Source: Paraprevotella xylaniphila YIT 11841 (GTDB taxonomy: Bacteria > Bacteroidota > Bacteroidia > Bacteroidales > Bacteroidaceae). From it: a stretch of DNA of 64,000 bases. Positions 25,099 through 34,200 of the stretch are shown here, piece by piece. A program made the position numbers and the translations under genes. The stretch spans positions 1 through 64,000 of the forward strand of contig NZ_GL883883.1 of the NCBI RefSeq assembly GCF_000205165.1, read 5' to 3'. Within the stretch, counting starts at the first letter, position 1. Each line of letters starts with the position of its first letter. Under the pieces are notes generated by a model. It did not search any database and was not told the origin of the DNA. It was given only the letters and a program-made list of their open reading frames with translations.

Positions 25099-26292
25099 TT
25101 ACTGTGCGGCAACGGTACGCGGGTTACCATCCTTGAACAGCAGGAACTCCAAGGTGTGGAAGCCTCTTACCTCTTGTGAGGCTGTGATTTCTTCTTCCGT
25201 GTCACCGTCTTCCCAGTTCAGGTCGTCGAAATTGCCAGACTCCAATATGTTGACGATGGCAACCTGGTCCAAAGGCCAACTGTCCATGTTCGGGTCAAGA
25301 CCGAGGATGTCTACCGGACCGAACAAGAAAGCTTCGCTCTGTTCCCACGGAGTACGTGCGACTAACCAAGCATCGCAGGCTGTCTCGAAAGTGGCATCAC
25401 TCGGATTGTTGTAGAAGTTCTGGACGGCAGCGCAGAGGGCGGTGTTCTTTTCTTTCAAGTCCTTATAAGTAGGCAACACCACCTTGTTCACAAAGCCGTT
25501 GACTACGCTGTCCATTTCCGCGTCGGTAATGGTTCCGTTTGCGTATGCTGCCTGAATGGCACCTTTTAATTCTTGGGTGAGCGTTATCCCTAAGGCGACA
25601 CAAGCCGATTGTGCCACAGGTACCTTTGCATCACCGATATTGTTACGGAACGGTTGCGGGATGGCAAGGATAGCATTCTTAGTACTTTCGATTTCGTTGG
25701 CAATCTTCGTGTTCAACGCAGGATTGATTTTTTGTACCAAGTTATACAATGAGTACTGGCTAACCGTGCTGTCCATGCTGTTGAAGTAAGAGTTACGGAT
25801 GGAACGGATGTTATTGGAGTAGTCGTCGCGTGAATGGAAGCTATACCAAGATTCCACGGCGTAAAGGGCCTCGGTCTGCTGTCCGGCCGTCCATTTGTTG
25901 TAGGGGTCGCCGATTTTGGAGTTGCCCACCTCGTCCGTGATTTCCACGCACTTGTCGATAATCTGTTCGATACAGCTCAATGCGGAAGTGTAAGTACCGC
26001 CGTTGTGTTCTATGAAAGTCTTTTTGAAAGCTTCTCCGCCTTGGAACGAAGTCTCCCAACTGTCATAGAGGGTCGTGGCATCCTTCTGCAACAGCTTGGC
26101 TACTTGGAGTGAGTAGTTGCGCCAACTGGCGGCGTTTTCCGGAGTATAGTTCAAATTTGCGGCAGCGTCGAACTTTTCGTCAGGCTTCGGACCGCCATTG
26201 TTGCCATCGTCGTCGCTGCAAGAAGCGGTTGTGAGACTTGTAAAGGCCATTCCCATCAGGAATAAGGCTGAATAGAAAAATTTCTTTTTCAT
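25099..26292 (-). CDS. Imelysin (IrpA-like, M75) lipoprotein
   Basis: This 397-residue lipoprotein (Cys25 in TTASCSDDDG) belongs to the imelysin family. The family's GxHxxE motif is present near the C-terminus as GFHTLE (Gly377, His379, Glu382), and the rest is all-helical. Imelysins are linked to iron uptake (IrpA, EfeO-like) rather than proven proteolysis; M75 is a historical label. The partners here are porin, di-haem DUF1111 and haem lipoproteins, with ferrous transporter FeoAB further downstream. This fits an iron- or haem-capturing component at the outer membrane. It lies 45 bp after the first porin gene. Confidence 0.92.
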   Translation of the reverse strand: MKKKFFYSALFLMGMAFTSLTTASCSDDDGNNGGPKPDEKFDAAANLNYTPENAASWRNYSLQVAKLLQKDATTLYDSWETSFQGGEAFKKTFIEHNGGTYTSALSCIEQIIDKCVEITDEVGNSKIGDPYNKWTAGQQTEALYAVESWYSFHSRDDYSNNIRSIRNSYFNSMDSTVSQYSLYNLVQKINPALNTKIANEIESTKNAILAIPQPFRNNIGDAKVPVAQSACVALGITLTQELKGAIQAAYANGTITDAEMDSVVNGFVNKVVLPTYKDLKEKNTALCAAVQNFYNNPSDATFETACDAWLVARTPWEQSEAFLFGPVDILGLDPNMDSWPLDQVAIVNILESGNFDDLNWEDGDTEEEITASQEVRGFHTLEFLLFKDGNPRTVAAQ

Positions 26293-26337
26293 GACTTTGA
26301 TTTTTTTTGATATGATTTGAAATGATATAGTCTCTTG

Positions 26338-27639
26338 TTATTTGCTCCAGAACCAACCTACATAGGCCACGCCAATGGCAAATTCATTTTCGCTGTTGTA
26401 TTTGCCGCTGCCGATTTTACGGGTCGTGTAGTCTGCTTTGAACACCAGGTTCGGCAGGGCCTTCCAGTTCAGGCCGGCTGTCCACATGCTTACTTTTTCT
26501 CGGTCATCGGCTCCTTGACGGGCGATTACTTCTTCCTGTGGGTTGTAGTATTCATATCGGGCGAACGGGTAGAGGGCAGGGCATTTGGGAGTGCCTGCTA
26601 TGCCCTGTAAGTTCAAGCCCAACTCTGTGCCGTAGCTCACTGCCTTCTTGGCGATAGGGACGGCACGGGTATAAGGGCTGTTGTTTCCTAAATTCAGGTT
26701 GGCTTGGCTCAGCTTGTCGCTCTTGCCGAGATTGCCGAAGATACAATTTCCACGGAATGTCAGGAAGCGGTTGATGTACTGTGCATCCACCGTATATATC
26801 CTTACCGGGATATCGCCGTAACTCGTGTAAGTCGTGGGCTTGTCTGCATTGGCACCTATATTGTTGCAGAAATACCATGAACCTCCCACGCGCAGGCCCG
26901 GTACTCCACGGTAATCCACACGTGCCACGTAGGCCGGTGAGGTGAAGTTGTCGTACTCGAAGATGCTGGTCTTGCCGCTTCCGGCCCACGTCTTCCGGTC
27001 GAAACCATTGGCGTTGAGGCCGGTCACTACCATAGCCTGGTAGTCGAACGTAGCCCATCCCTTACCTAGCGTACCGAACAATTCAAGACCCGTTTCATGC
27101 CAAGTGGAGGGGATGATTTTCGTTTCCCCTTCCGGGCGGCTCGTTCCGAAGAAATTGACAGGCTCGTGGTGGGAATTGGTCAAGCCGACTGGCACGATCA
27201 AGTGGCCTGCCCGCACGTTGATTTCCGGAAGGATGAGGCGCGTGATGTGGAACTGTTCCAAAGCCACTTCGCCACCTTTTTCTATTTCCGTTTCGTAATC
27301 GCCGTTTTCGCTGTTTTCCAGTTCGTAGGCTGCTCCCGTTCCTCCGCTTTCAAATTCGATTTCAGCTCCTAATACCCATTTGGGGGTGAACTTATAATCG
27401 AAAGCGACCACGAAGCGGGGAATGGAAATGGTGTTACGGTGCGTTTGGGTATTTCCCATCTTGTTGCCCCAATAACGGTTGATGCCGTAATCCTTGAAGT
27501 TGGCTACCATCTCTCCATATCCGCCCACGCGGAATTTCTCGTAAGTGCTGCCGCCGTCTTCGCCTCCTTGGGCCGAAACACTACTAAAGGCTGTCAGGAC
27601 GGCCAATGCGGCGGTCAGCAGATTTTTCTGTTGGTTCAT
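26338..27639 (-). CDS. Outer-membrane porin-like protein, first gene of haem/iron cluster
   Basis: This 433-residue protein has a signal peptide (1-23, ending SVSAQ) and amphipathic strands throughout. GGYGEMVANFKDYG sits near the N-terminus and AIGVAYVGWFWSK at the end, giving a barrel-type aromatic terminus. It looks like the OprO/P-like porins of Bacteroidota and shares the general plan of the barrel at 22276 without close sequence identity. It is the first gene after the promoter at 27690-27720, so it leads the imelysin/DUF1111 transcript. The solute is unknown. Confidence 0.85.
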   Translation of the reverse strand: MNQQKNLLTAALAVLTAFSSVSAQGGEDGGSTYEKFRVGGYGEMVANFKDYGINRYWGNKMGNTQTHRNTISIPRFVVAFDYKFTPKWVLGAEIEFESGGTGAAYELENSENGDYETEIEKGGEVALEQFHITRLILPEINVRAGHLIVPVGLTNSHHEPVNFFGTSRPEGETKIIPSTWHETGLELFGTLGKGWATFDYQAMVVTGLNANGFDRKTWAGSGKTSIFEYDNFTSPAYVARVDYRGVPGLRVGGSWYFCNNIGANADKPTTYTSYGDIPVRIYTVDAQYINRFLTFRGNCIFGNLGKSDKLSQANLNLGNNSPYTRAVPIAKKAVSYGTELGLNLQGIAGTPKCPALYPFARYEYYNPQEEVIARQGADDREKVSMWTAGLNWKALPNLVFKADYTTRKIGSGKYNSENEFAIGVAYVGWFWSK

Positions 27640-27689
27640 CTTATTATTGTTTTTTCTATCTTTTTACCCTTTTGTTTGTTTTGACGCTG

Positions 27690-27720
27690 CAAAGTTACCG
27701 GGTTGGTTAAAAAACAACAA
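27690..27720 (-). promoter_or_regulatory. Promoter of porin-imelysin-cytochrome operon
   Basis: Read on the minus strand: TTG (27720-27718), 20 bp, then TAACTTTG (27697-27690). The -7 box is perfect. Upstream, between this and the divergent regulator, ACCTA/AGGTG/ACCTA elements recur at 27768-27792 and might be an operator. Confidence 0.65.
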
Positions 27721-27821
27721 TACACAAAAATGGGCAATTTCATTTAAGGGGGGATTAGGGCGGCATACCTACATGAGGTGTTTTTTACCTAATATTTTTT
27801 GATAATACTCAACTATAGCGA

Positions 27822-27852
27822 TTGTCAGGGTCGTTTTTTTTTCCGTTCTTTG
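27822..27852 (+). promoter_or_regulatory. Possible promoter of RIC-LuxR regulator
   Basis: TTG (27822-27824), 20 bp, then GTTCTTTG (27845-27852), which matches the -7 consensus at TTTG but not at its first two bases. The ATG follows at 27879. Confidence 0.4.
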
Positions 27853-27878
27853 CAAGAAGTTTAACGATTTAAGGTATC

Positions 27879-28859
27879 ATGTCTGAAAAATATAAAGAGA
27901 CCGACCGTATGGGAGATATCATTTGCGATGATTACCGCATCTTGCAGGTGATTAGTCGGTTCGGGCTTACGTTAGGGTTTGGCGACCATACGGTGAGCGA
28001 AACCTGTTTGGCGGCGGGAGTAGATGCCCCCACTTTTTTGGCAGTGGTGAATTTCATACGTTCCAACGGGCGGACGTCGAATCTGTCCGATATTGTGGAG
28101 TCTTTGTCGCTCACGGCATTGATGAACTACCTTCGCCGTTCCCATGATTACTTTGTGAAGTTCCGTTTGCCGGCCATCCGGCGCAAATTGATAGAAGCGA
28201 TAGACTGTTCGGCACGCAACCAGATTGCATTTCTCATCCTGAAGTTTTACGACGAGTTCGCTTCGGAAGTCGGGCGCCACATGGATTACGAAGACAAGCA
28301 TATCCATACGTATGTGACCGATTTGATGAAGGGCGTGAAAACCAGTCCGGACGTGAACATCCACAAGCTGTCCCATCAGCATCACGACAACCACGCGCAG
28401 CTCGAAAAAAGCCTGTCCGAACTGAAAAGCATCATCATCAAGTACTATCCCACGGATAGCAACGCGCAGTTGCTCAACGACGTGTTGATAGACCTTTTCA
28501 TGACGGAAGAAGACCTGTTCAGCCATTGCCATTTGGAGGACACCTTGTTTCTGGAAGCCGTGGTGCGGTTGGAAGACGAACGCCAGGAACAGGCCCGCGA
28601 GGAAAATCCCCAGACAGAGGAACAGGACGGGGAGGATAGCGCGAATGATGCGTTGAGCGACCGGGAGAAAGAAGTTATCGTTTGCGTGGTGAAAGGCATG
28701 TCGAACAAAGAAATTGCCGAGCAGTTGTATATATCGGTCAACACCGTGATGACGCATCGCCGCAACATTAGCCGTAAACTCCAGATTCATTCTCCCGCAG
28801 GGTTGACCATTTATGCGATTGTAAACGGGCTGATTAACTTGGAAGATGTGAAACTGTAA
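27879..28859 (+). CDS. RIC/YtfE-type haemerythrin domain fused to LuxR-type HTH regulator
   Basis: This 326-residue cytosolic protein is a probable transcription factor with a di-iron sensor. Residues 10-80 resemble the ScdA/YtfE N-terminal (DUF542) fold but lack its CCGG pair. Residues 83-230 are haemerythrin-like. His89, His134, Glu138, His166, His216 and Glu220 reproduce closely the ligand spacing I recall for E. coli YtfE (84, 129, 133, 160, 204, 208). An acidic linker (235-257) leads to a LuxR/GerE helix-turn-helix (about 259-320, LSDREKEVIVCVVKGMSNKEIAEQLYIS). It is divergent from the imelysin/cytochrome operon, which it may control. The sensed signal (NO, O2, iron) is inferred. Domain calls are strong. 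Confidence 0.88.
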   Translation: MSEKYKETDRMGDIICDDYRILQVISRFGLTLGFGDHTVSETCLAAGVDAPTFLAVVNFIRSNGRTSNLSDIVESLSLTALMNYLRRSHDYFVKFRLPAIRRKLIEAIDCSARNQIAFLILKFYDEFASEVGRHMDYEDKHIHTYVTDLMKGVKTSPDVNIHKLSHQHHDNHAQLEKSLSELKSIIIKYYPTDSNAQLLNDVLIDLFMTEEDLFSHCHLEDTLFLEAVVRLEDERQEQAREENPQTEEQDGEDSANDALSDREKEVIVCVVKGMSNKEIAEQLYISVNTVMTHRRNISRKLQIHSPAGLTIYAIVNGLINLEDVKL

Positions 28860-28891
28860 GGGTGAATGCCTTTTCTTTAAATTAGGTAGAC

Positions 28892-29425
28892 ATGGAACAT
28901 ATCGGACTCTTTTGTGCCGCTTCGGACCGGCTTGAGGCAAGCTATTATGACTTGGCCGGGGCTTTTGGCCGCTTCGTGGGAGAGCGCGGCCTGACATTGG
29001 TGTATGGCGGAGCCGATTCCGGTCTGATGGAGAGCGCCGCACGCGGAGTGAAAGATGCCGGTGGGCATGTGGTGGGCATTGTACCGTCTGTCTTGGAAAC
29101 GCGCCGGCGCGTGAGCCGTTATGTGGACGAGGTGGTGCCGTGTCATGATTTGAGCGACCGTAAGGCCATCATGGTGGAACGTAGCGACGTGTTGGTGGCC
29201 TTGCCGGGCGGTATCGGGACGTTGGACGAGGTGTTCACCGTGATGGCTGCGAATAGTATCGGTTATCACCGGAAGAAAGTGGTTTTGTTTGCTTTAGACG
29301 GATTTTGGGACGGGTTGGTTGCGGTGTTGCAGGAGATGGACCGGCGAGGCTTCGTCAATGTTCCCTTGGGGCAATACCTTGCCGTGGCACGTTCGTGGGG
29401 AGAGCTCCAGGCCGTCTTGGCGTAG
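28892..29425 (+). CDS. LOG-family protein (TIGR00730 Rossmann-fold phosphoribohydrolase-like)
   Basis: This 177-residue cytosolic protein of normal length carries both family motifs, GGADSGLMES (about 40-48) and PGGIGTLDE (105-113). LOG enzymes hydrolyse the N-glycosidic bond of AMP or cytokinin nucleotides to free the base and ribose 5-phosphate. In bacteria the usual physiological role is nucleotide salvage or unknown. It lies 32 bp after the RIC-LuxR gene and may share its transcript. Nothing links it to iron. The cytokinin label often given to these proteins is not supported by context. Confidence 0.92.
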   Translation: MEHIGLFCAASDRLEASYYDLAGAFGRFVGERGLTLVYGGADSGLMESAARGVKDAGGHVVGIVPSVLETRRRVSRYVDEVVPCHDLSDRKAIMVERSDVLVALPGGIGTLDEVFTVMAANSIGYHRKKVVLFALDGFWDGLVAVLQEMDRRGFVNVPLGQYLAVARSWGELQAVLA

Positions 29426-30148
29426 TTTTTTTGAAGCCCATGGTAAGGATGTAAAAGGCCGGACTGGCTTTTGCCAAAGTGTCAAATCCGGCTTTCTGAG
29501 AATGGCTCATATCGTTCCGGCCAAGGCTTTGCCCGCGAATACGCCAACCATGGCGGTTTCCCTTTTGACGTAATGTCACCCGTTTCCTTTTTTTGCTTTC
29601 TTTCCGGAGGACAGGGAAAGCCGTGGTATGGCATACCGTGAGGATATGGGTAAGCATCATGCGGATTTTCATGGAGATGTGGCAGGGATTTTATGTAGGC
29701 TGAGGCAGGGCAAATAGATGAAAAATCCGCTTTTCCGAGACCTCTTTTTTCCGTTCACGCGGGTTCTTTCCCCTTTTCTGCGGTGAGGTTCGGAAAGTTA
29801 TGCGGAGAACGATTTTTCGCTTTCAGCCAAACGAAAAATCGTTCGCCTGTGATTGATTTGCATATATGCAGTCTTTTAGGTGGAAATCAGTGAAATATGC
29901 GCATAAATATGCAAAAAGTCTTTCCGGTTGCTTCCGGAATTCATTTTTTTCATTCCCTTTTTACAAAGAAAGGCTGACATTTTGTTACCGTTTGGCCTAA
30001 AAGTGCGGTATGATGTTGTTTCTTAAAAATAAAAATGATAAATTTGGGCATTGGCTTTCGGCCTTTGGGGAGATTTATAGGGAATCGTTTCTGTCCGTTT
30101 CTTCCAAGGGGAGAATCATGCTAATGTATAACGGTTAAACAAAATGCA
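29426..30148. other. Non-coding spacer with one palindrome and a promoter
   Basis: I see no credible gene in these 723 bases. They contain a near-perfect dyad (29804-29819 with 29832-29847; the inner 13 bp GAACGATTTTTCG/CGAAAAATCGTTC are exact), several gcatatatgc-like palindromes (29861-29935) and the promoter at 30016-30046. An unannotated small RNA is possible but not shown. Confidence 0.6.
30016..30046 (+). promoter_or_regulatory. Promoter of barrel lipoprotein gene
   Basis: TTG (30016-30018), 20 bp, then TAAATTTG (30039-30046), a match to TAnnTTTG. This leaves a leader of about 95 bases before ATG 30149. Confidence 0.55.
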
Positions 30149-31165
30149 ATGAAGAATACGTTTTTTGTTTTTGGGTGTGTGTCTTTTTTCATCGCGGGAT
30201 GTAGTCCGAAAGTGATGACGGAAGTGGTGAAGTCTTATCCCGTCACGCGGGCATACGACGTACGGCTTTTCGAGGCAAAGGATACCTTGCCTTCCGTGGC
30301 CGAGGTGTTGGGGCGTGCCTCTGTGGAGAAGGGTACGGAAAGCGATGTTGAGACCATGGTCAAGGTGGAGACGGCCAAGGTGGGTGGCAACGCCTTTGCC
30401 GTGAAGGAAAAATCTTCGTCTTTCATGGGACGGTCGTGCAGGATGGATGGTTACATGTTACGTTTCCCGGGTACGCGTCTGGAAGTGGACCTGGCGTTGG
30501 GCGGGCTTGCCGCGAATCGTTTTTGGACGGATACGGGCCATGAGGTCGTGAAGGATGAAGAGAAAGACGGCACGAGCACGCTTTACCTGAATGCAGGGGG
30601 AGGTTTCCTTACCAGTGAGTTGCGCACGCCCGGAGGGGTGGGCGTATGGGGACATCCGCGCCGGGGCACGGAGGTGCAGGCCGGATGGGACTGGGTGGGG
30701 CAGAGGGGGCTTGGCGGTGGCCTGTTCTTCTCGGCCTACCATTCCCGGGCTTATGGAATCGAGTCGCCGTTGGAGTTGGCAGACGAACGGTTCCACATGA
30801 ACTTCTTCTATATCGGGCCGGAATTTGTAGCCCGGCTGTTTTTCAGTGATTATTGGTCTGTGAAGACCGGTTTGGGCTTGGGGGCATTCTTTTCGCGCGA
30901 AAAGGTGCGCGGGAACTCGCGGTTGGATTACGGTCTGGACGGTTGGGGCGGGCACTTCCAGTTGGGACTGGAATACCGTCTGGCCGAGCACGTCGGTGTT
31001 GGGGTGAACGGAGGGTACGTACTGGGTTGGTTTCCCGGTAAAGACTTTGCAAGGGAGTTCTTCTCCGATGACGGCTTGGGCGAACTAGGCGATTCTGGGA
31101 AACACGAAGGGCTGGACGGTTGTTTCCATTTCTTCGTGACAGGCGGACTGCGATTTTATTTTTAG
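30149..31165 (+). CDS. Outer-membrane beta-barrel protein with lipobox
   Basis: This 338-residue protein is not a family I can name. It starts with a lipoprotein-type signal (FFIAGCSPK, Cys18). An alpha/beta N-terminal segment follows (about 25-105, with VGGNAFAVKE). Then come Gly- and aromatic-rich amphipathic strands to a terminal Phe (FVTGGLRFYF), as in small outer-membrane barrels. A lipid anchor joined to a barrel is unusual, although a Cys at the end of a normal signal would look the same. It has its own promoter and a double hairpin after the stop. Function unknown. Confidence 0.75.
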   Translation: MKNTFFVFGCVSFFIAGCSPKVMTEVVKSYPVTRAYDVRLFEAKDTLPSVAEVLGRASVEKGTESDVETMVKVETAKVGGNAFAVKEKSSSFMGRSCRMDGYMLRFPGTRLEVDLALGGLAANRFWTDTGHEVVKDEEKDGTSTLYLNAGGGFLTSELRTPGGVGVWGHPRRGTEVQAGWDWVGQRGLGGGLFFSAYHSRAYGIESPLELADERFHMNFFYIGPEFVARLFFSDYWSVKTGLGLGAFFSREKVRGNSRLDYGLDGWGGHFQLGLEYRLAEHVGVGVNGGYVLGWFPGKDFAREFFSDDGLGELGDSGKHEGLDGCFHFFVTGGLRFYF

Positions 31166-31167
31166 GT

Positions 31168-31238
31168 CTTTATGTCTTTTTTGCGGGAGGACATAAAGAA
31201 TCTCCCGGTCACGTATGTTGCGTAACCGGGAGATTTTT
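31168..31238. terminator. Tandem hairpins, bidirectional terminator
   Basis: The first stem is CTTTATGTC (31168-31176) / GACATAAAG (31190-31198). The second is AATCTCCCGGT (31199-31209) / ACCGGGAGATT (31225-31235), followed by TTTT on the plus strand and preceded by A-rich sequence. It sits between convergent genes (stops at 31165 and 31261). Confidence 0.75.
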
Positions 31239-31260
31239 ATGCCTGCATCTTTTGGCCTTA

Positions 31261-34200
31261 CTACCTTACAATGAGTTTGTATCCGTTTACGATGTAGATG
31301 CCTTGTGGCAGTCCGTCAAGCGAAGTGGCCTGTTGGCGTACGCGGATTCCGCTGAGGCTGTACACGTCTGCTGGAGTGGCGAAAGGTCCGTCCAACTGTG
31401 CCTTGTCGGCCACGGTCTGCCGAATGCTAGTCACCTGGTCGGGCGACATGGTGCCGTAATAGTACAGGCGGAAGTTGTCGAAAATGGTCCAGTAAGCGGC
31501 CTGCACTTCCTCGCACCGCATGCCGACTTTCATTTTGGAATCATCCTCATCCAATTGCGTCACGACTCCGTTATCGTAAAGTTCGGCTGCGAAATAAAAG
31601 CTGGCGGCTTGCATGTTGTTCGGCACGTAACGGGTGGGGTTGGAGCCTACAGCCGTTTCGCTTCCGCCCAGTTTTTTGGTTTGTGCCTCAGCGGCGATGT
31701 TTTGTATTTTGGCTTCTTCGTCGCCTGCATAGATGACTACGTTGACATTGTCCTGTCCTGCGGTGAAAGCTTTGTACACGTCTTCTGTATTTCCCGGGCG
31801 TTGGAATGCTTGTCCCTTAAACTGGTAAGTTCCTGCCGGTAGTGCCGTGAGGGTCTGGTTGAAGTCGAATGTTTTCTCGAAGAATTCCCCGCAGGAGAAA
31901 GAGATGGCCGGTTTGGTGGACCATCCTTCCCCGTCCTTGAGGCTGGCATCAGACATGAGGAATGTGATGTCGAAGGGGTGCTCCACACTTTTGGGGGTGG
32001 CTTCGGCCAGAAATGCCATACCGGCAGCCAAGGCTTCTTCGGTCAGTGTGGCGATGGCTTCGGTGGTGGTTTCAGCCTGGTTGGCTTTTTCCTCTATTTC
32101 CGAGAGTTTGGTTTGTAGCGCGGCATCCGTTCCGCTTGCGTCTTCCGTGTGTGGGGTTTCTGCCAATGCCTTGATATGTGCCAACATTTCCTCGAGTTCG
32201 GCCTTGCGTTCGTCCTTGATAGCCTGGTCGAATGCCTGAAGCCCTTCGCCGGAGAGTATGACCCAGCGTTGCTCCTTGGACGAATTGCTGATATTGAATG
32301 CTTCCGTGACGATTCTTCCTCCGGCATTGGAACCCATGCAATTCGGGTTGAGCACCTTTTCCGGATGTATGATCCAATATCCCCGTGTCGTGAGGGCATG
32401 GCCTTCGGTGCCGATGTTGACGTCGATGCGCCCTTTCATGAAATGGAATTTCTCGTCTACGGCGGGAAGGTCTTTTTCCTTGGTGAGGAATTTCTTTCTT
32501 GAAGCGTTATAGGTCAGATACTTGCCTGTCCCCACGTTTTGGAGCGAGTAATAAGAGGTTTTCGGGTCGAAAGTGATATACCATGCCGCGTTGTCATCGG
32601 CTTCGGCTTCGGCAGCTGTCATTTCCTCGCACTTGACGGTCGTCGTGTTAGGGTTGGCCACCAGATAGGAGGAATATAGGCCGGCATCCTCGTCCTCGTT
32701 CTTGAGGTAGTACTTTACGTTGTCCTCCTGTTCGAACACGTAAGCGGGGGTAGAGAATCCTCCGGTGGGTGGCAATCCGTCTTCTCCGAGTCCTTGCGTA
32801 ATCAGGCCGTTTGCGATATAAAGTGCTTCGCTGCCTGTATCCTCGTGTGCACCGTTGATGCCGTAAGGCCACATGTGGGTGTTGTCTCCCGTCATGACAG
32901 CTGAGGGGTTGTTGTCCCAGAAGCGCAGTACTTCATTGGCGCGGTCTCCCAACCAGTCGCCCCGGTCACCGTTGGCTCTCATGTTGCCGTCCCACCAAAT
33001 GGCGTGTTGCCCTACACCGATGGCATGTCCCATTTCGTGCATGATGGTACCTGTGCGTTGGTAACTGGCGTTGGGGCCCTGCAGTCTGCCGTGGGAGTGC
33101 CCGACCCGAAATTGACGCTTAAATGCAATCCTTGTATGCTGGTCAGGTTGTTCCAGTACTCTACGGCGGAACCTACGGCTGCGTTGATGCGTGCATTGGA
33201 TTCGGCATCTCCCCCGTTGTTGTAGGACCACGTAATGGTTCCTTTTGGTATGGTGATGACTTTGATGGCATCGCCGTAACCCACGGCGTACCCTTTGGTC
33301 AAGGCATACGCCCGTATGTAATAAATGGTAGAAGGGGTCAGGTTCCTCAATACGTAGATGTGTCCGTTGTTCTCTATATATTCGGTGGTCCGGTTGTCCA
33401 ATATGGTAGGCTCAGGTTCCGTACTCCAACAGAAACCATGTTCTACAAGTTCTGTTTCAGGCACCCCTGTGATGGTACTCCGTCCGAATGCCATGGTGGA
33501 ACCGCGTGCATACCGCGTGTCGGTCACGACGGCAGGCGTGTCACCGGTTGGGTTAGCTATTCGGAAAGCCAAAAGGGCTGTCCCTAATTTTTCAACGGCT
33601 GTTGCTAAATCTTCCGCGTTTGCATCCAAGTTTTCAGCTAAGGCTTGCGCTTCTTGGATAACGGCGTGGAATTCAGCCGCCCCGTTCAGGGTTCCGTCAC
33701 CGTAAGCCTCAAGTGACTTGTCTATAGCGGCTTGCAATTCCTGATAGGCGTGGATGGAGGTTTGCGCGGCTTCGGTGGCTTGGCGCAGGCGAATGGCTAC
33801 GGGAGCCATATTGTCGTCCGTAGTGCTGTTTAGTTCCTGACGTGCGGCTTCGAGTGCCGCGTTCAATTCCTTGAGCACGTCTTTTTGCATCTTTTCGGAT
33901 ACCAGTGCCTGGCCTTTTTCAATGCGGCGTTGCAATTCCTCTTGGATTTCAGCCAAATCGTTATTGAGTGCGTAAAGCCGGAAATTGTCACAGGCAACCC
34001 AGTTGCCTGTGGCGTTCTCGGTCTTGAAACCTATGGTGGCTTGTCCTTCGATGACCGTGAATTCAAGGGAGTAATCGTTAGCGGCTCCGACGGCTACTTG
34101 TGCGTTGCCGGCAAAGACATACGCTCCACTTTGTGTGGCAGGGCTGTTTTGTTGGATGTTTTGCGCAGCCGCAGTCAACTTGTAGACTCCGTTCTTCAGC

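Noticed and set aside
33073-33079. Programmed -1 frameshifting at GGGGCCC in the metalloprotease
   Set aside because: The run does not place a canonical slippery X XXY YYZ heptamer in the incoming reading frame and I saw no convincing downstream stimulator. A mutation or sequencing error is simpler.
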